64,000 nt of DNA. It comes from Shewanella benthica (GTDB taxonomy: Bacteria; Pseudomonadota; Gammaproteobacteria; Enterobacterales; Shewanellaceae). Shown here piece after piece: positions 33,211 through 41,798 of this stretch. Location: positions 1 through 64,000 of the forward strand of contig JAKVHY010000022.1 of assembly GCA_023284085.1 (NCBI GenBank), written 5' to 3'. The notes under the pieces are model-generated. The model was not told where the DNA came from. It searched no databases and saw nothing but the letters and a program-made list of their open reading frames with translations. The translations under genes were made by a program, and so were the position numbers. Each line of letters starts with the position of its first letter. The stretch's first letter is position 1.

Positions 33211-33906
33211 CTATGAAACCAAAGCTGTCAGATTTAGATGCTCAGCGGCGGCTTCAGCATTAGCCTCACTGAGATAGGGCACTACGCCTAAACAAGGAGA
33301 AGGCATGAGTTGCTGTAAGCTGGCGAGGTTCTCATCCAAGCAGCTGGTTTGTGGCTCCACGATATTAGCGACCCAAGCAACGACGGTTAACCCATCCGCT
33401 ATGATAGCTTCATGAGTAAGCACCGCATGATTTAAACAGCCTAGTTTCACACCCACGACTAAAATCACCGGCATATCTAAGTCCTGCACAACCTCAGAGA
33501 GAAAGTGACCTTCTCCTAAAGGCAGACGCCAGCCCCCCGCCCCTTCGATAAGACACACATCAGTCTCATTGAGTGTTGCAGCCGCTAAACTTTGCTGTAT
33601 TTTGGCCAGTAATGCGCCGGGACTGATGTCGACTCCTGTCTGTGACGCTGCAATATGCGGCGCAATCGCAGGCAAGAAAGAGATAGGATTAACCAGATCA
33701 TAATCCAACTCGATGCTGGATTGTTCGATGAGGGCCAGCGCATCACTGTTCCTCAAGCCCTTCTCAGTCGGCTCACAACCCGAGGCGACTGGTTTAAGGC
33801 CTAAGGTACGGCCATAAGCCTGGCTTTGGTTCATTTTATACAAGAGCGCCGAAGTGACTAAGGTCTTACCGCTATCTGTGTCTGTTCCGGTGACGAAATA
33901 CTTCAT
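33211..33906 (-). CDS. bioD: dethiobiotin synthetase BioD
   Basis: A 231-residue ATP-dependent enzyme that closes the ureido ring of dethiobiotin from 7,8-diaminopelargonate and CO2. The P-loop GTDTDSGKTLV (residues 7-17) has Ser where many have Val. Further motifs are LKPVASGCEP and CLIEGAGGWRLPL. Last gene of bioBFCD; its ATG comes 3 bases after the bioC stop codon. Length is typical (E. coli 225). Confidence 0.95.
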   Translation of the reverse strand: MKYFVTGTDTDSGKTLVTSALLYKMNQSQAYGRTLGLKPVASGCEPTEKGLRNSDALALIEQSSIELDYDLVNPISFLPAIAPHIAASQTGVDISPGALLAKIQQSLAAATLNETDVCLIEGAGGWRLPLGEGHFLSEVVQDLDMPVILVVGVKLGCLNHAVLTHEAIIADGLTVVAWVANIVEPQTSCLDENLASLQQLMPSPCLGVVPYLSEANAEAAAEHLNLTALVS

Positions 33907-33909
33907 AGG

Positions 33910-34716
33910 CTAATCTCTTAGTTTTTTTGCTGAAATAGTAGCAATCTGATAAGTCAGTGGCAGGCCTTGCGCAGTTCGGCTAAGTTCTGCTATCGCCAAT
34001 AATTTTTGCCAATCGCCTCTGCCACGGATCCCACGGCTTGGCTTGTCCTTAGTACTCTCATTGTTGTCATTGTCATTGTCATCGCTATTCCCATGAATAG
34101 AGGCACCGACGCCTTTAATGGAATAGAGTAACGATTTCAGATCGGCAAAGTAGACGCTAATAGCCATAGTCTCAAACGAGATTATCTGCCACTGGTCCCT
34201 ATCAAAATGATTCAGGATCTCCTCCATCGACCGAAATGCATTCACCCTAAAGCCTAATTCTGCCAGCTCAGGTAAGCTGTCTTGGGCAACAATCGCCAGA
34301 TGATACTCGCCCCCGGCTGTTAACACCCGAGCCGTCTCATTGAAACTGCTGGAAAGGTCACCGCACCACTGCAGGGCGAGATTAGAATAGGCACTGTCAA
34401 TTGAGTTATCTGGCAGTGGAATGGATTCGGCATTGGCGCAGACCGTCTGATAATCGGGAAAATCAAGCTTAACCTGCTCGAGCATGCCTTGAGCGATATC
34501 TAATGCTATCACCTGGTTAACCGATGAAAACTGACTGAAATCAGTTCCCGGCCCCGCACCTATGTCCAGCAAGACCCCGCTTGGGCTCATGGCGTCAAAA
34601 AGCTGCATGCTGGAGAGCTTCTGCACTCTGTCATGTTCATGGTAATGCTTGGCCGCAGCGGAAAATCGCTGAGCAACGGTTTGATCATTAACGCTTTGTG
34701 CTACCCTTTGATTCAC
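33910..34716 (-). CDS. bioC: malonyl-ACP O-methyltransferase BioC
   Basis: A 268-residue SAM-dependent methyltransferase that caps malonyl-ACP to start pimelate synthesis. SAM-binding motif LLDIGAGPGTDFSQF lies at about residues 50-64, and the N-terminal VAQRFSAAAKHYHEHDRVQK is typical of BioC. Translation starts at GTG (34716) with AAGGAG 9 bases upstream. Near residues 200-220 there is an insert of Asp/Asn repeats (DDNDNDNNEST) encoded by a short tandem repeat, absent from most relatives. The gap to bioF carries a copy of the bioF 3' end. Confidence 0.9.
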   Translation of the reverse strand: MNQRVAQSVNDQTVAQRFSAAAKHYHEHDRVQKLSSMQLFDAMSPSGVLLDIGAGPGTDFSQFSSVNQVIALDIAQGMLEQVKLDFPDYQTVCANAESIPLPDNSIDSAYSNLALQWCGDLSSSFNETARVLTAGGEYHLAIVAQDSLPELAELGFRVNAFRSMEEILNHFDRDQWQIISFETMAISVYFADLKSLLYSIKGVGASIHGNSDDNDNDNNESTKDKPSRGIRGRGDWQKLLAIAELSRTAQGLPLTYQIATISAKKLRD

Positions 34717-34750
34717 TACTTCGGGCTCCTTCCTATCACTATTTTAAATT

Positions 34751-34849
34751 AGGCTAAGCTAGTGCTCAATCCATCCACTAGTCTGTCGATATCGTCACGA
34801 GTATGCATGGCCGTGCACGGTAGTCATTCGTAGTCGCGCAGAGCCTTTA
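34751..34849 (-). pseudogene. duplicated fragment of the bioF 3' end
   Basis: These 99 bases repeat the last 95 bases of bioF (34878-34972) with roughly 85-90 percent identity and a four-base insertion that shifts the frame. The copy lies between the intact bioF stop and bioC in the same orientation. It includes the stop codon region (AGGCTAAGCTAGTGCTCAAT in both) and is a relic of a tandem duplication or recombination at bioF. Confidence 0.85.
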
Positions 34850-34875
34850 ATACCATTTGGCCTCACTTATTGATA

Positions 34876-36042
34876 TCAGGCTAAGCTAGTGCTCAATCCA
34901 TCCACTAACCTGTCGATATCATCGCGAGTATGCATAGCTGTGATAGTCATTCGCAGTCGTGCAGAGCCTTTAGGCACTGTTGGAGGACGTATAGCCCCGA
35001 CCCAGAGTCCTAACTGCTTAAGCTTGTCGGCAACGAGCAAGGTGGTATCAACATCTCCCAGTACCAAGGGCTGAATTGCAGTGCCTGAATCGGCCAACTT
35101 GATGTCGGCCTGTGCACATTGCTGCCTAAAGTAGCTAATGTTATCACTGAGTCTTTGAACCAGAGACCTGTCTGTATCAATTAAATCCACCGCGGCTAGA
35201 GCAACACAGGCATTCGCGGGTGAAATGGCGGTCGAGTAGATATACTCTCTGGCATTAGAGACCAGAAAATCAATCACCTGCTGACTGGCTAAGATAGCCG
35301 CGCCTTGACAACCTAAGGCCTTACCAAAGGTCACCACCTGGATATCGGCAATCTTGGCATCGACTAATGGCGGCACTTGCACGCCAAAACCATGGGCATC
35401 ATCGACAATCAGGCAGACATGATTCTGCTTACAGAGTTGAGACAGCGATGACAGCGGAGCTATATCACCATCCATGCTAAAAATACTTTCGGTGACTAAG
35501 GCGGTGGGGACTCGCTGGTTCATTATGCGCTCAGCGCTGGCGATATCGTTATGCAAGAATCGCTTCAACTGAGCCTGGCTATCTCTTAAGCCATCGATGA
35601 CAGAGGCATGCATCAGCTTATCTGCCATCACAGTGTCGTTTGAGTCGAACAGGGTCTTCATCAATGCCGTATTGGCACTGAAACCCGAGCAAAATAACAA
35701 GGCCGCCTGGTGGCCGGTGATCTTGCAGAGCCTCTGCTCCAATGCTAAATGTGCCTCGCTGTAACCCGTCACTAGAGGTGAAGAGCCGCTGCCGACACCA
35801 TAACGTTTGGCGCCGCCGCACATGGCATCGATTAACTTAGATGAGCGAGATAAGCCAAGATAGTCGTTACTGCTAAAATTCAGGTAATGCTTGCCCTCTA
35901 GCGTGAAGGATAACGCGCCGGACAATTCAGGATTTTGCTCGCGAGGTAAGCTTGCTGAAATAGCATGCCTACGACGCAGCAAGCCTTGACTGGCAAGCTG
36001 GGCCTGAGTCTTGTCAATCTTATCAAGCAGTGAAGTACTCAT
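34876..36042 (-). CDS. bioF: 8-amino-7-oxononanoate synthase BioF
   Basis: A 388-residue PLP enzyme condensing pimeloyl-ACP with alanine. The PLP lysine is in TFGKALGCQGAAI (about residue 238); DDAHGFGVQ (about 212) and the glycine-rich GVGSGSSPLVTGYS (about 93-106) are also present. Length equals the family norm (E. coli 384). ATG at 36042 has AAGGGCG upstream. Second gene of bioBFCD; the 3' end is duplicated immediately downstream. Confidence 0.95.
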   Translation of the reverse strand: MSTSLLDKIDKTQAQLASQGLLRRRHAISASLPREQNPELSGALSFTLEGKHYLNFSSNDYLGLSRSSKLIDAMCGGAKRYGVGSGSSPLVTGYSEAHLALEQRLCKITGHQAALLFCSGFSANTALMKTLFDSNDTVMADKLMHASVIDGLRDSQAQLKRFLHNDIASAERIMNQRVPTALVTESIFSMDGDIAPLSSLSQLCKQNHVCLIVDDAHGFGVQVPPLVDAKIADIQVVTFGKALGCQGAAILASQQVIDFLVSNAREYIYSTAISPANACVALAAVDLIDTDRSLVQRLSDNISYFRQQCAQADIKLADSGTAIQPLVLGDVDTTLLVADKLKQLGLWVGAIRPPTVPKGSARLRMTITAMHTRDDIDRLVDGLSTSLA

Positions 36043-36085
36043 CGCCCTTGCTCACTCGAGAGCCAATTCAGCACTCTCATCTAAT

Positions 36086-37150
36086 TTATAGGGCCGCCGC
36101 ATCGTAGAAAGCAGCACTCTTTTTATCTCTGATGGCATTCGCCTTAGCCGTCGCCTTAACAAACACGGCCTTATCATCTTCTACAGTGGCATACTTGCCC
36201 TGCTCCGAATGTAAACCCAGACGCTTAAACAGTGTCATATCTTCATTCTCTTCCGGGTTGTTGGTGGTTAATAGCTTACAACCGTAGAAGATAGAGTTAG
36301 CCCCGGCGAAGAAACACATGGCCTGCATCTCATCAGACATCTTCTCACGCCCTGCCGACAAACGAACTCTTGAATGAGGCATTAAGATCCGCGCCACGGC
36401 GATCGTACGCACAAATACTAAGGGGTCGAGATCGTCGATATTCTCGAACGGCGTGCCAGCGACTTTAACCAGCATATTAATGGGCACAGAATCAGGATGC
36501 TGCTCCATGTTCGCCAGCTGCTGCAATAAACCGGCACGATCACTAGCCTGTTCGCCCATGCCGACGATGCCGCCGGAACAGACTTTCATGCCGGCTGCGC
36601 GCACATTAGATAGGGTATCGAGTCTGTCCTGATAGGTACGGGTAGTAATAATGTCGCCGTAGTACTCGGGAGAGGTGTCTAAGTTATGGTTATAGTAGTC
36701 CAGCCCAGCCTCTGCCAGCTCGCCGGCTTGCTCTGGAGAAAGCATGCCTAAGGTCATACAGGTCTCCATACCCATACCTTTGACTTCGCTGACCATATCT
36801 TTTAAATAAGGCATGTCTCTTGGGTGTGGATTACGCCAAGCGGCGCCCATACAGAAACGTGAAGCACCGGCAGCCTTAGCACTGCGAGCCTCGGTCAATA
36901 CCTTATCAATCTCGATGAGTCGCTCTTTCTCCAGACCCGTGTCGTAGCGGGCACTCTGGGGGCAATATTTGCAATCTTCGGGACAAGCGCCGGTTTTAAT
37001 CGACAATAATCGGCTGATCTGCACTTCGTTTGGATCGAATACCTGACGATGTAATGAATGCGCCTTAAACAGGAGGTCATTCATAGGTAAATCAAAAAGT
37101 TCTGTTATTTCATCACGTTGCCAATCATAGCGCAGCTGTATATCCGACAT
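36086..37150 (-). CDS. bioB: biotin synthase BioB
   Basis: A 354-residue radical-SAM enzyme that inserts sulfur into dethiobiotin. The radical-SAM cluster motif is [11 protein letters not shown] (about residues 55-65). The [2Fe-2S] ligands include Cys in [20 protein letters not shown] and [12 protein letters not shown], and the Arg ligand is in [13 protein letters not shown] at 37150, with GGTAAG upstream. First gene of bioBFCD, divergent from bioA across a 110-base control region. Confidence 0.96.
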   Translation of the reverse strand: MSDIQLRYDWQRDEITELFDLPMNDLLFKAHSLHRQVFDPNEVQISRLLSIKTGACPEDCKYCPQSARYDTGLEKERLIEIDKVLTEARSAKAAGASRFCMGAAWRNPHPRDMPYLKDMVSEVKGMGMETCMTLGMLSPEQAGELAEAGLDYYNHNLDTSPEYYGDIITTRTYQDRLDTLSNVRAAGMKVCSGGIVGMGEQASDRAGLLQQLANMEQHPDSVPINMLVKVAGTPFENIDDLDPLVFVRTIAVARILMPHSRVRLSAGREKMSDEMQAMCFFAGANSIFYGCKLLTTNNPEENEDMTLFKRLGLHSEQGKYATVEDDKAVFVKATAKANAIRDKKSAAFYDAAAL

Positions 37151-37216
37151 TTAACTTACCCTTTTTGCTCAATATAATTTGTTTTTATCTTGCCTAGGAT
37201 ACCTGCAGGTCGTAAT

Positions 37217-37249
37217 CTGTCAACGCCAACCAGTCAAATAGGTTTACTA
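37217..37249. promoter_or_regulatory. candidate BirA operator between bioB and bioA
   Basis: CTGTCAACG-N15-GGTTTACTA resembles the gammaproteobacterial BirA operator TTGTAAACC-N14/15-GGTTTACAA: the left half matches at 6 of 9 and the right half at 7 of 9. It lies in the shared promoter region, 11 bases before the bioA start. Confidence 0.55.
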
Positions 37250-37260
37250 ACGGTCAATTT

Positions 37261-38661
37261 ATGAACAAGAGTAATTCTGATATCAGTCCTAGTTTCTCAG
37301 CAGCGACTCTTTCTACATCTAAGCGTCCGACGTCCAGCATAGATTTTGAATTTGATAAGCAGCACATCTGGCACCCTTATACCTCAATGAATAATGCCTT
37401 GCCCGCGTTCGGTGTGGTATCGGCAAAAGAGTGCGAACTCACCTTAGATGATGGACGCCAGCTTATCGATGGCACTAGCTCCTGGTGGGCCTGCGTTCAC
37501 GGTTACAGTCATCCCGCCATCGTCGATGCAATGCAGACACAGCTAAGCAAACTTAGCCATGTGATGTTTGGCGGCATAACACATCAACCCGCCATCGAAC
37601 TGTCGAAAAAACTGCTCGCCATGACCAGTGATAACCTGACTAAGGTATTTTTAGCGGACTCGGGCTCTATTGCCGTCGAAGTGGCGCTTAAGATGGCATT
37701 GCAATATTGGCAAGGCAGAAATCAGCCTAACAAACAGCGCATTCTCACGGTAAAGTGCGGCTATCACGGCGATACATTCGCCGCCATGAGCATATGTGAT
37801 CCCGAAGGCGGCATGCACACTATGTTCGGCGACTCAGTCACTCAACACGAATTTGTTAGCGCCCCCCAGGCGAGTTTTGGCGCCAGTTTTAATCCCAGCG
37901 AACTGGGCGAAATGCGGGCCAAACTTGAGGCAATGCACGCTGAAATTGCCGCGGTGATAATAGAGCCGATTCTGCAAGGCGCAGGTGGCATGCGTTTCTA
38001 CCACCCGGATTATCTGGTCGGTTTGCGTCAGCTTTGTGATGAATTTAAGGTGCTACTGATACTCGATGAGATAGCCACGGGCTTTGGCCGTACCGGTAAG
38101 ATGTTTGCCTATGAGCACGCCAGGATTAATGAACACACAGTCGAGGCCGATATCCTCTGCTTAGGCAAGGCGCTCACCGGCGGCTATATCTCTCTCGCTG
38201 TCACCCTATGCAGTGATGAAGTCGCACAAGGGATCAGCGACTCCCCTGCCGGCGTCTTTATGCATGGACCCACTTTCATGGGTAACCCGTTAGCCTGCTC
38301 CGCCGCTTGTGCCAGCTTAGATCTATTGGCGACTAACGAGTGGCAAGGACAAATCGCCAGCATAGAAGCTCAATTAAAAACTGAACTGGCAGAAGCCATA
38401 GATTATCCCCAAGTGAAGAATGTGCGGGTACTGGGCGGCATAGGGGTTATAGAGATGAAGTCGACCGTCAATACCGCAGAGCTGCAGCAGCAGTTTGTCG
38501 ATTTAGGCGTCTGGATCAGGCCGTTTTCTAATCTGATTTATATCATGCCGCCTTATGTGATCACACCAGAGCAGCTGACTAAGCTAACTAGTGCCATGAA
38601 GCGAGTCGCTGGCACAATTAAACCTTACGATCATGGCGGCGGTTTTATCAGTAATGGTTAA
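37261..38661 (+). CDS. bioA: adenosylmethionine-8-amino-7-oxononanoate aminotransferase BioA
   Basis: A 466-residue class III PLP aminotransferase forming 7,8-diaminopelargonate, with SAM as amino donor. Motifs: HIWHPYTSMNNALPAFGV (about residues 36-53), SSWWACVHGYSHP (about 74-86), LDEIATGFGRTGKMF (about 270) and the PLP lysine in CLGKALTGGYISLA (about 302). About 30 N-terminal residues precede the conserved start; the ATG chosen has a weak ribosome binding site, so an internal start is possible. Divergent from bioBFCD. Confidence 0.94.
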   Translation: MNKSNSDISPSFSAATLSTSKRPTSSIDFEFDKQHIWHPYTSMNNALPAFGVVSAKECELTLDDGRQLIDGTSSWWACVHGYSHPAIVDAMQTQLSKLSHVMFGGITHQPAIELSKKLLAMTSDNLTKVFLADSGSIAVEVALKMALQYWQGRNQPNKQRILTVKCGYHGDTFAAMSICDPEGGMHTMFGDSVTQHEFVSAPQASFGASFNPSELGEMRAKLEAMHAEIAAVIIEPILQGAGGMRFYHPDYLVGLRQLCDEFKVLLILDEIATGFGRTGKMFAYEHARINEHTVEADILCLGKALTGGYISLAVTLCSDEVAQGISDSPAGVFMHGPTFMGNPLACSAACASLDLLATNEWQGQIASIEAQLKTELAEAIDYPQVKNVRVLGGIGVIEMKSTVNTAELQQQFVDLGVWIRPFSNLIYIMPPYVITPEQLTKLTSAMKRVAGTIKPYDHGGGFISNG

Positions 38662-38667
38662 ATAAAC

Positions 38668-38697
38668 ACGCCGCTTGTACTTAAATACATGCGGCGT
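38668..38697. terminator. bidirectional hairpin between bioA and a small gene
   Basis: Arms ACGCCGC/GCGGCGT, continued after a T-T mismatch by TGTA/TACA, close a six-base loop between the convergent bioA and 62-residue ORF stop codons. U-runs are short. Confidence 0.55.
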
Positions 38698-38885
38698 TAA
38701 GCATTGACCGACTGCATCGCTAACCGCTTATCCTGCCTTATCGCTTCTTTACGTTCCGCCCTTCTTTTGGTGGTAAATGCCGTAAGCGGATCCTTATAAT
38801 ACTTAGTTTCAGGGCCGCTAAAGGTTGGGATCTCAACGGCATAGCGTCCTTGGGAATAACTCACGCCTTCGGGTAGCACTTTCAT
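38697..38885 (-). CDS. small basic protein of unknown function
   Basis: A 62-residue protein: MKVLPEGVSYSQGRYAVEIP, then an aromatic TKYYKDPLTAFTTKRRAERK and a basic helical tail. The segment SYSQGRYAVEIPTF...KYYKDPLTAF resembles the small AP2-like DNA-binding fold seen in phage and integrase-arm proteins, but this is only an impression. ATG at 38885 has AGGTGG 9 bases upstream. It stands alone between bioA and the nitrate reductase cluster. Confidence 0.6.
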   Translation of the reverse strand: MKVLPEGVSYSQGRYAVEIPTFSGPETKYYKDPLTAFTTKRRAERKEAIRQDKRLAMQSVNA

Positions 38886-39065
38886 ATTTATATCCACCTA
38901 AGTCCCCTAGTTATACAGGTGCCAGCATAGAGCTACACTGGTATTTAGCTGAGATGATAAACTAAATTAATTCAGAAATAAATACCAAAATAAACACCTG
39001 TGTACTCATAGGTTTAGTTCGTTCTCAAATGGTGGTTAATAAACACTAGAAACTTAATTACTTAA

Positions 39066-39503
39066 TTACCCGACCTTAGGTTGCTCCGTCCTGGGTTTCC
39101 ATTCCCACCACTGCATCTGCTCGTCACCTTGTTTGCCTGACTGCTTATCCGATAACGGCTTAGCAGCCTCTCTCTCATCAGATTCTTGCTTATAGGAGCG
39201 GGTCTGATAAATATCCCAGGTGATCAGGTAATTTGGGTCGGTCACAGTGACGCCCTCAACACTGGTGTGGAACTTTCCTTTGGGGGCAGTAAACCAACAT
39301 GACAGATCTGTGGGGATGAGGAACTGCTTACTCCCCTGCACCGAGCTCTCCTTTTCGAACAGGGCTATGCCGATGCCTTTTTCTGCATCACAAGAGCTTA
39401 CCTTTCCCGCCAACAAAGATTGTTTGAGCATCTCCCCTTCGGCGGTAAAGTAGGTCAGCCCAATCAAGCAGGTCTTCTCTATGGTCGTTTCCAATGTCAG
39501 CAT
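39066..39503 (-). CDS. unknown protein downstream of the nitrate reductase genes
   Basis: A 145-residue soluble protein without signal or helices of membrane type. The N-terminal part is beta-rich (CLIGLTYFTAEGEMLKQSLL, then GIGIALFEKESSV and FLIPTDLSCWFTAPKGKF); the C-terminal 40 residues are charged and low in complexity (ESDEREAAKPLSDKQSGKQG), ending in the Trp-rich MQWWEWKP. ATG at 39503 has GAGG 6 bases upstream. It follows the DmsB-DmsC fusion by about 160 bases on the same strand and may belong to that transcript. Family not recognised. Confidence 0.6.
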   Translation of the reverse strand: MLTLETTIEKTCLIGLTYFTAEGEMLKQSLLAGKVSSCDAEKGIGIALFEKESSVQGSKQFLIPTDLSCWFTAPKGKFHTSVEGVTVTDPNYLITWDIYQTRSYKQESDEREAAKPLSDKQSGKQGDEQMQWWEWKPRTEQPKVG

Positions 39504-39608
39504 ACTCACCTCGTGTCTACTCGTTATTCTTATCATGGTTATATTTATAGTTATTGTTCTGGCTCTTGTTACTGCTCTTGTTTTAGCTCTGATGTCAGCT
39601 GTTATGAT

Positions 39609-39630
39609 CTTGCCCTATCACTAGGGCAAG
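39609..39630 (-). other. hairpin between the DmsB-DmsC fusion and the 145-residue gene
   Basis: Perfect nine-base arms CTTGCCCTA/TAGGGCAAG with a four-base loop. No U-run follows on the minus strand, so it may be an mRNA-processing or 3'-stabilising hairpin. A tandem 13-base repeat (TAAGCTAAGTTAA twice) adjoins it at about 39644-39669. Confidence 0.5.
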
Positions 39631-39665
39631 CAGCATTTGTCCATAAGCTAAGTTAATAAGCTAAG

Positions 39666-41741
39666 TTAATGGGCCAGCGGCGCCACACCACAGGCCGGAT
39701 TGTCCGCCAAACCTATGTCTCTGGCATGTTGCTCGAACCCCTTATTCTTCCAGAAGAAAGCGCCTGGCATGGTGGTAGGGATCACCAGGTTATAAAACAA
39801 GGCGCGACCTATGACGGCACTGATACAATTAATCTGGGCGATTACTGACCAGGCAACGAATGCCCACACGCTAACGCCTACCGGCTCTGAGGCTAGCCCT
39901 TGGGTATTGAATATTCCAAGTTCACCCAGGGCCAGTAATGTCAGGCCGGCAAAGATATTCAAGGTCAACATCAGGTTACGTAGCTTGTAGGTCTTGCCGA
40001 AGGTAGTGCACTGAATATAGTGCGCCGCGCCGCCCTCATTCTCGCTGGCATTGAGATCCCGGTTATGACCTATCAGACCTATGGCTTCGAGCGCCACACC
40101 AACTAACCACACGCCTCCCAGTAGCTGTAAGGCGGGTAAGAGTGGCAGTGACAACACGGCGAGTGTGCTCAATATCATCACGCCGCTCACCATGGCCCCC
40201 AAGGACATGCTGTTACCCACAAAGCTGGTCACCGTCTGCCAATGATTCCAGAACGGACGCGCCTTGATCTGATAACACTGGTTCATGTAATACAGGCCCG
40301 CGGCGCCGGCGATGGCGGCAAAAACTCCCGCCCCCAAGGTCAGGTTAACCAAGGGCAAGGCGCTAGTAAGCCCGGAGAGTTCGATGTCGAAGCCCGATAC
40401 CAGCAGCTCACTAAACCAGGTATTCGTGGCTAGCAGGCACACGGCCATCAGGCCGAGTCCGGCGCTGAACAAAGCCAGGCCTAATCCTTCACGGCTCATG
40501 GGTGAATAACGCAGGTTGTTGAAGCCACGATAGAAACGAAAAGGTTTACCCAGATGAGTCACACTCATAAACAGGCCAAAAGAGGTCATAAAGAGCGATG
40601 TGACCACCAGCACTAACATCATGTCTGAGGCCATAAATAGCTCGAATATCTCGACCCCGGCCAAAGCCGCGAGGAAGGGAACCATAAAGGTACCCAGGGC
40701 AGCCTGAGCAAACAGGGTGAACAGTACTAGGGGATTCTCCCGACTGTTGAGCTTAGCCAGGTTCCAGTGTTGCTGCTTGCCCATTTTTTGATCTATCACC
40801 GGCTTATATTGGCCGTCTTTCCCTTTGCGGTATTTAACCGGCATGGAGTCGGTTCGTGTCATCTCCTCCGGCATAGACTTGGTCTGCTGGAAACGTATGT
40901 TGGGCCGCGTGATTTCCGGTGACGGGAAGCCGGGAATGCTGGTCTTACATTGCTCACGACTCTCCGGAGTATCCTCGATCACACCGAAATCCAGTGCATT
41001 ACCCACACAGGCTGAGACGCACGCTGGCTTGAGGCCCACTTCCAACCTATCGACACACATGTTGCACTTAGACACACTTCCCTTGACCGGATCCAATTGA
41101 GGCGCATTGTAGGGACACACCCAGGTGCAGTATCCACAGCCAAAACAGGTTTCCGGGTCCTGCAACACGGCGCCATACTCGGCATGCTTGGTATAAGCTC
41201 GAGTCGGACAGCCCTTGAGACAAACAGGATCGTCACAGTGATTACAGGCCATGGAGATGTTCATCCGTTTATAATCCGGATATGAGCCCCCCTCCACATA
41301 GCCGACCGAACGAAACGCCAGATGAGCCGGCGTGTCATTCTTCTCGGCGCAGGCCGACTCACAGGCATGACAACCGATACAGTTGTCTGCGGTAAAGAAG
41401 AAACCATGCTGCTTGTTACGATCCGGATTCGTGCCGACTGCCGGGTTGTCGTTGATAAACATGGAGCGGCCCACCGGATTGTCGGTCAACTCTACCAAAT
41501 CGATACGCTTGCCGTAGCGGTTCTCTATCTCGCTGTCGGTCTTAGGCAGATAGGCATAGGCCTGTTCTTCGGTGCGAACTTCCCAATGATTTGAGCGCCC
41601 CAGCTGCTCTTCGCCTCTCTTAGGCAAAGCGTTCGCTTTTGTCACCTTTATGCTTGAACCGGTCTTAGGGGTAAATAGCCCTACCCCCGCCTTGTCACTG
41701 CCGCGGTGCAATTTGCTGCCTTCAGTTATCTGTGATGTCAT
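39666..41741 (-). CDS. four-cluster ferredoxin fused to a DmsC-type membrane anchor
   Basis: A 691-residue fusion. Residues about 115-260 are a DmsB-like electron transfer domain with four Cys groups (CIGCHACESAC, CNHCDDPVCLKGCP, CFGCGYCTWVCP and CNMCVDRLEVGLKPACVSAC). Residues about 330-650 are a DmsC-like anchor with eight or so helices (e.g. VLFTLFAQAALGTFMVPFLA). There is no Tat or Sec signal, so the clusters face the cytoplasm. DmsC-type anchors oxidise menaquinol. It starts 57 bases after the nitrate reductase gene and should pass quinol electrons to it. Confidence 0.82.
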   Translation of the reverse strand: MTSQITEGSKLHRGSDKAGVGLFTPKTGSSIKVTKANALPKRGEEQLGRSNHWEVRTEEQAYAYLPKTDSEIENRYGKRIDLVELTDNPVGRSMFINDNPAVGTNPDRNKQHGFFFTADNCIGCHACESACAEKNDTPAHLAFRSVGYVEGGSYPDYKRMNISMACNHCDDPVCLKGCPTRAYTKHAEYGAVLQDPETCFGCGYCTWVCPYNAPQLDPVKGSVSKCNMCVDRLEVGLKPACVSACVGNALDFGVIEDTPESREQCKTSIPGFPSPEITRPNIRFQQTKSMPEEMTRTDSMPVKYRKGKDGQYKPVIDQKMGKQQHWNLAKLNSRENPLVLFTLFAQAALGTFMVPFLAALAGVEIFELFMASDMMLVLVVTSLFMTSFGLFMSVTHLGKPFRFYRGFNNLRYSPMSREGLGLALFSAGLGLMAVCLLATNTWFSELLVSGFDIELSGLTSALPLVNLTLGAGVFAAIAGAAGLYYMNQCYQIKARPFWNHWQTVTSFVGNSMSLGAMVSGVMILSTLAVLSLPLLPALQLLGGVWLVGVALEAIGLIGHNRDLNASENEGGAAHYIQCTTFGKTYKLRNLMLTLNIFAGLTLLALGELGIFNTQGLASEPVGVSVWAFVAWSVIAQINCISAVIGRALFYNLVIPTTMPGAFFWKNKGFEQHARDIGLADNPACGVAPLAH

Positions 41742-41798
41742 TATCTCGTCCCCAGCCTTAAATCTCAGGCTTCAAATTCGCAAAATTATTCCGTCACC

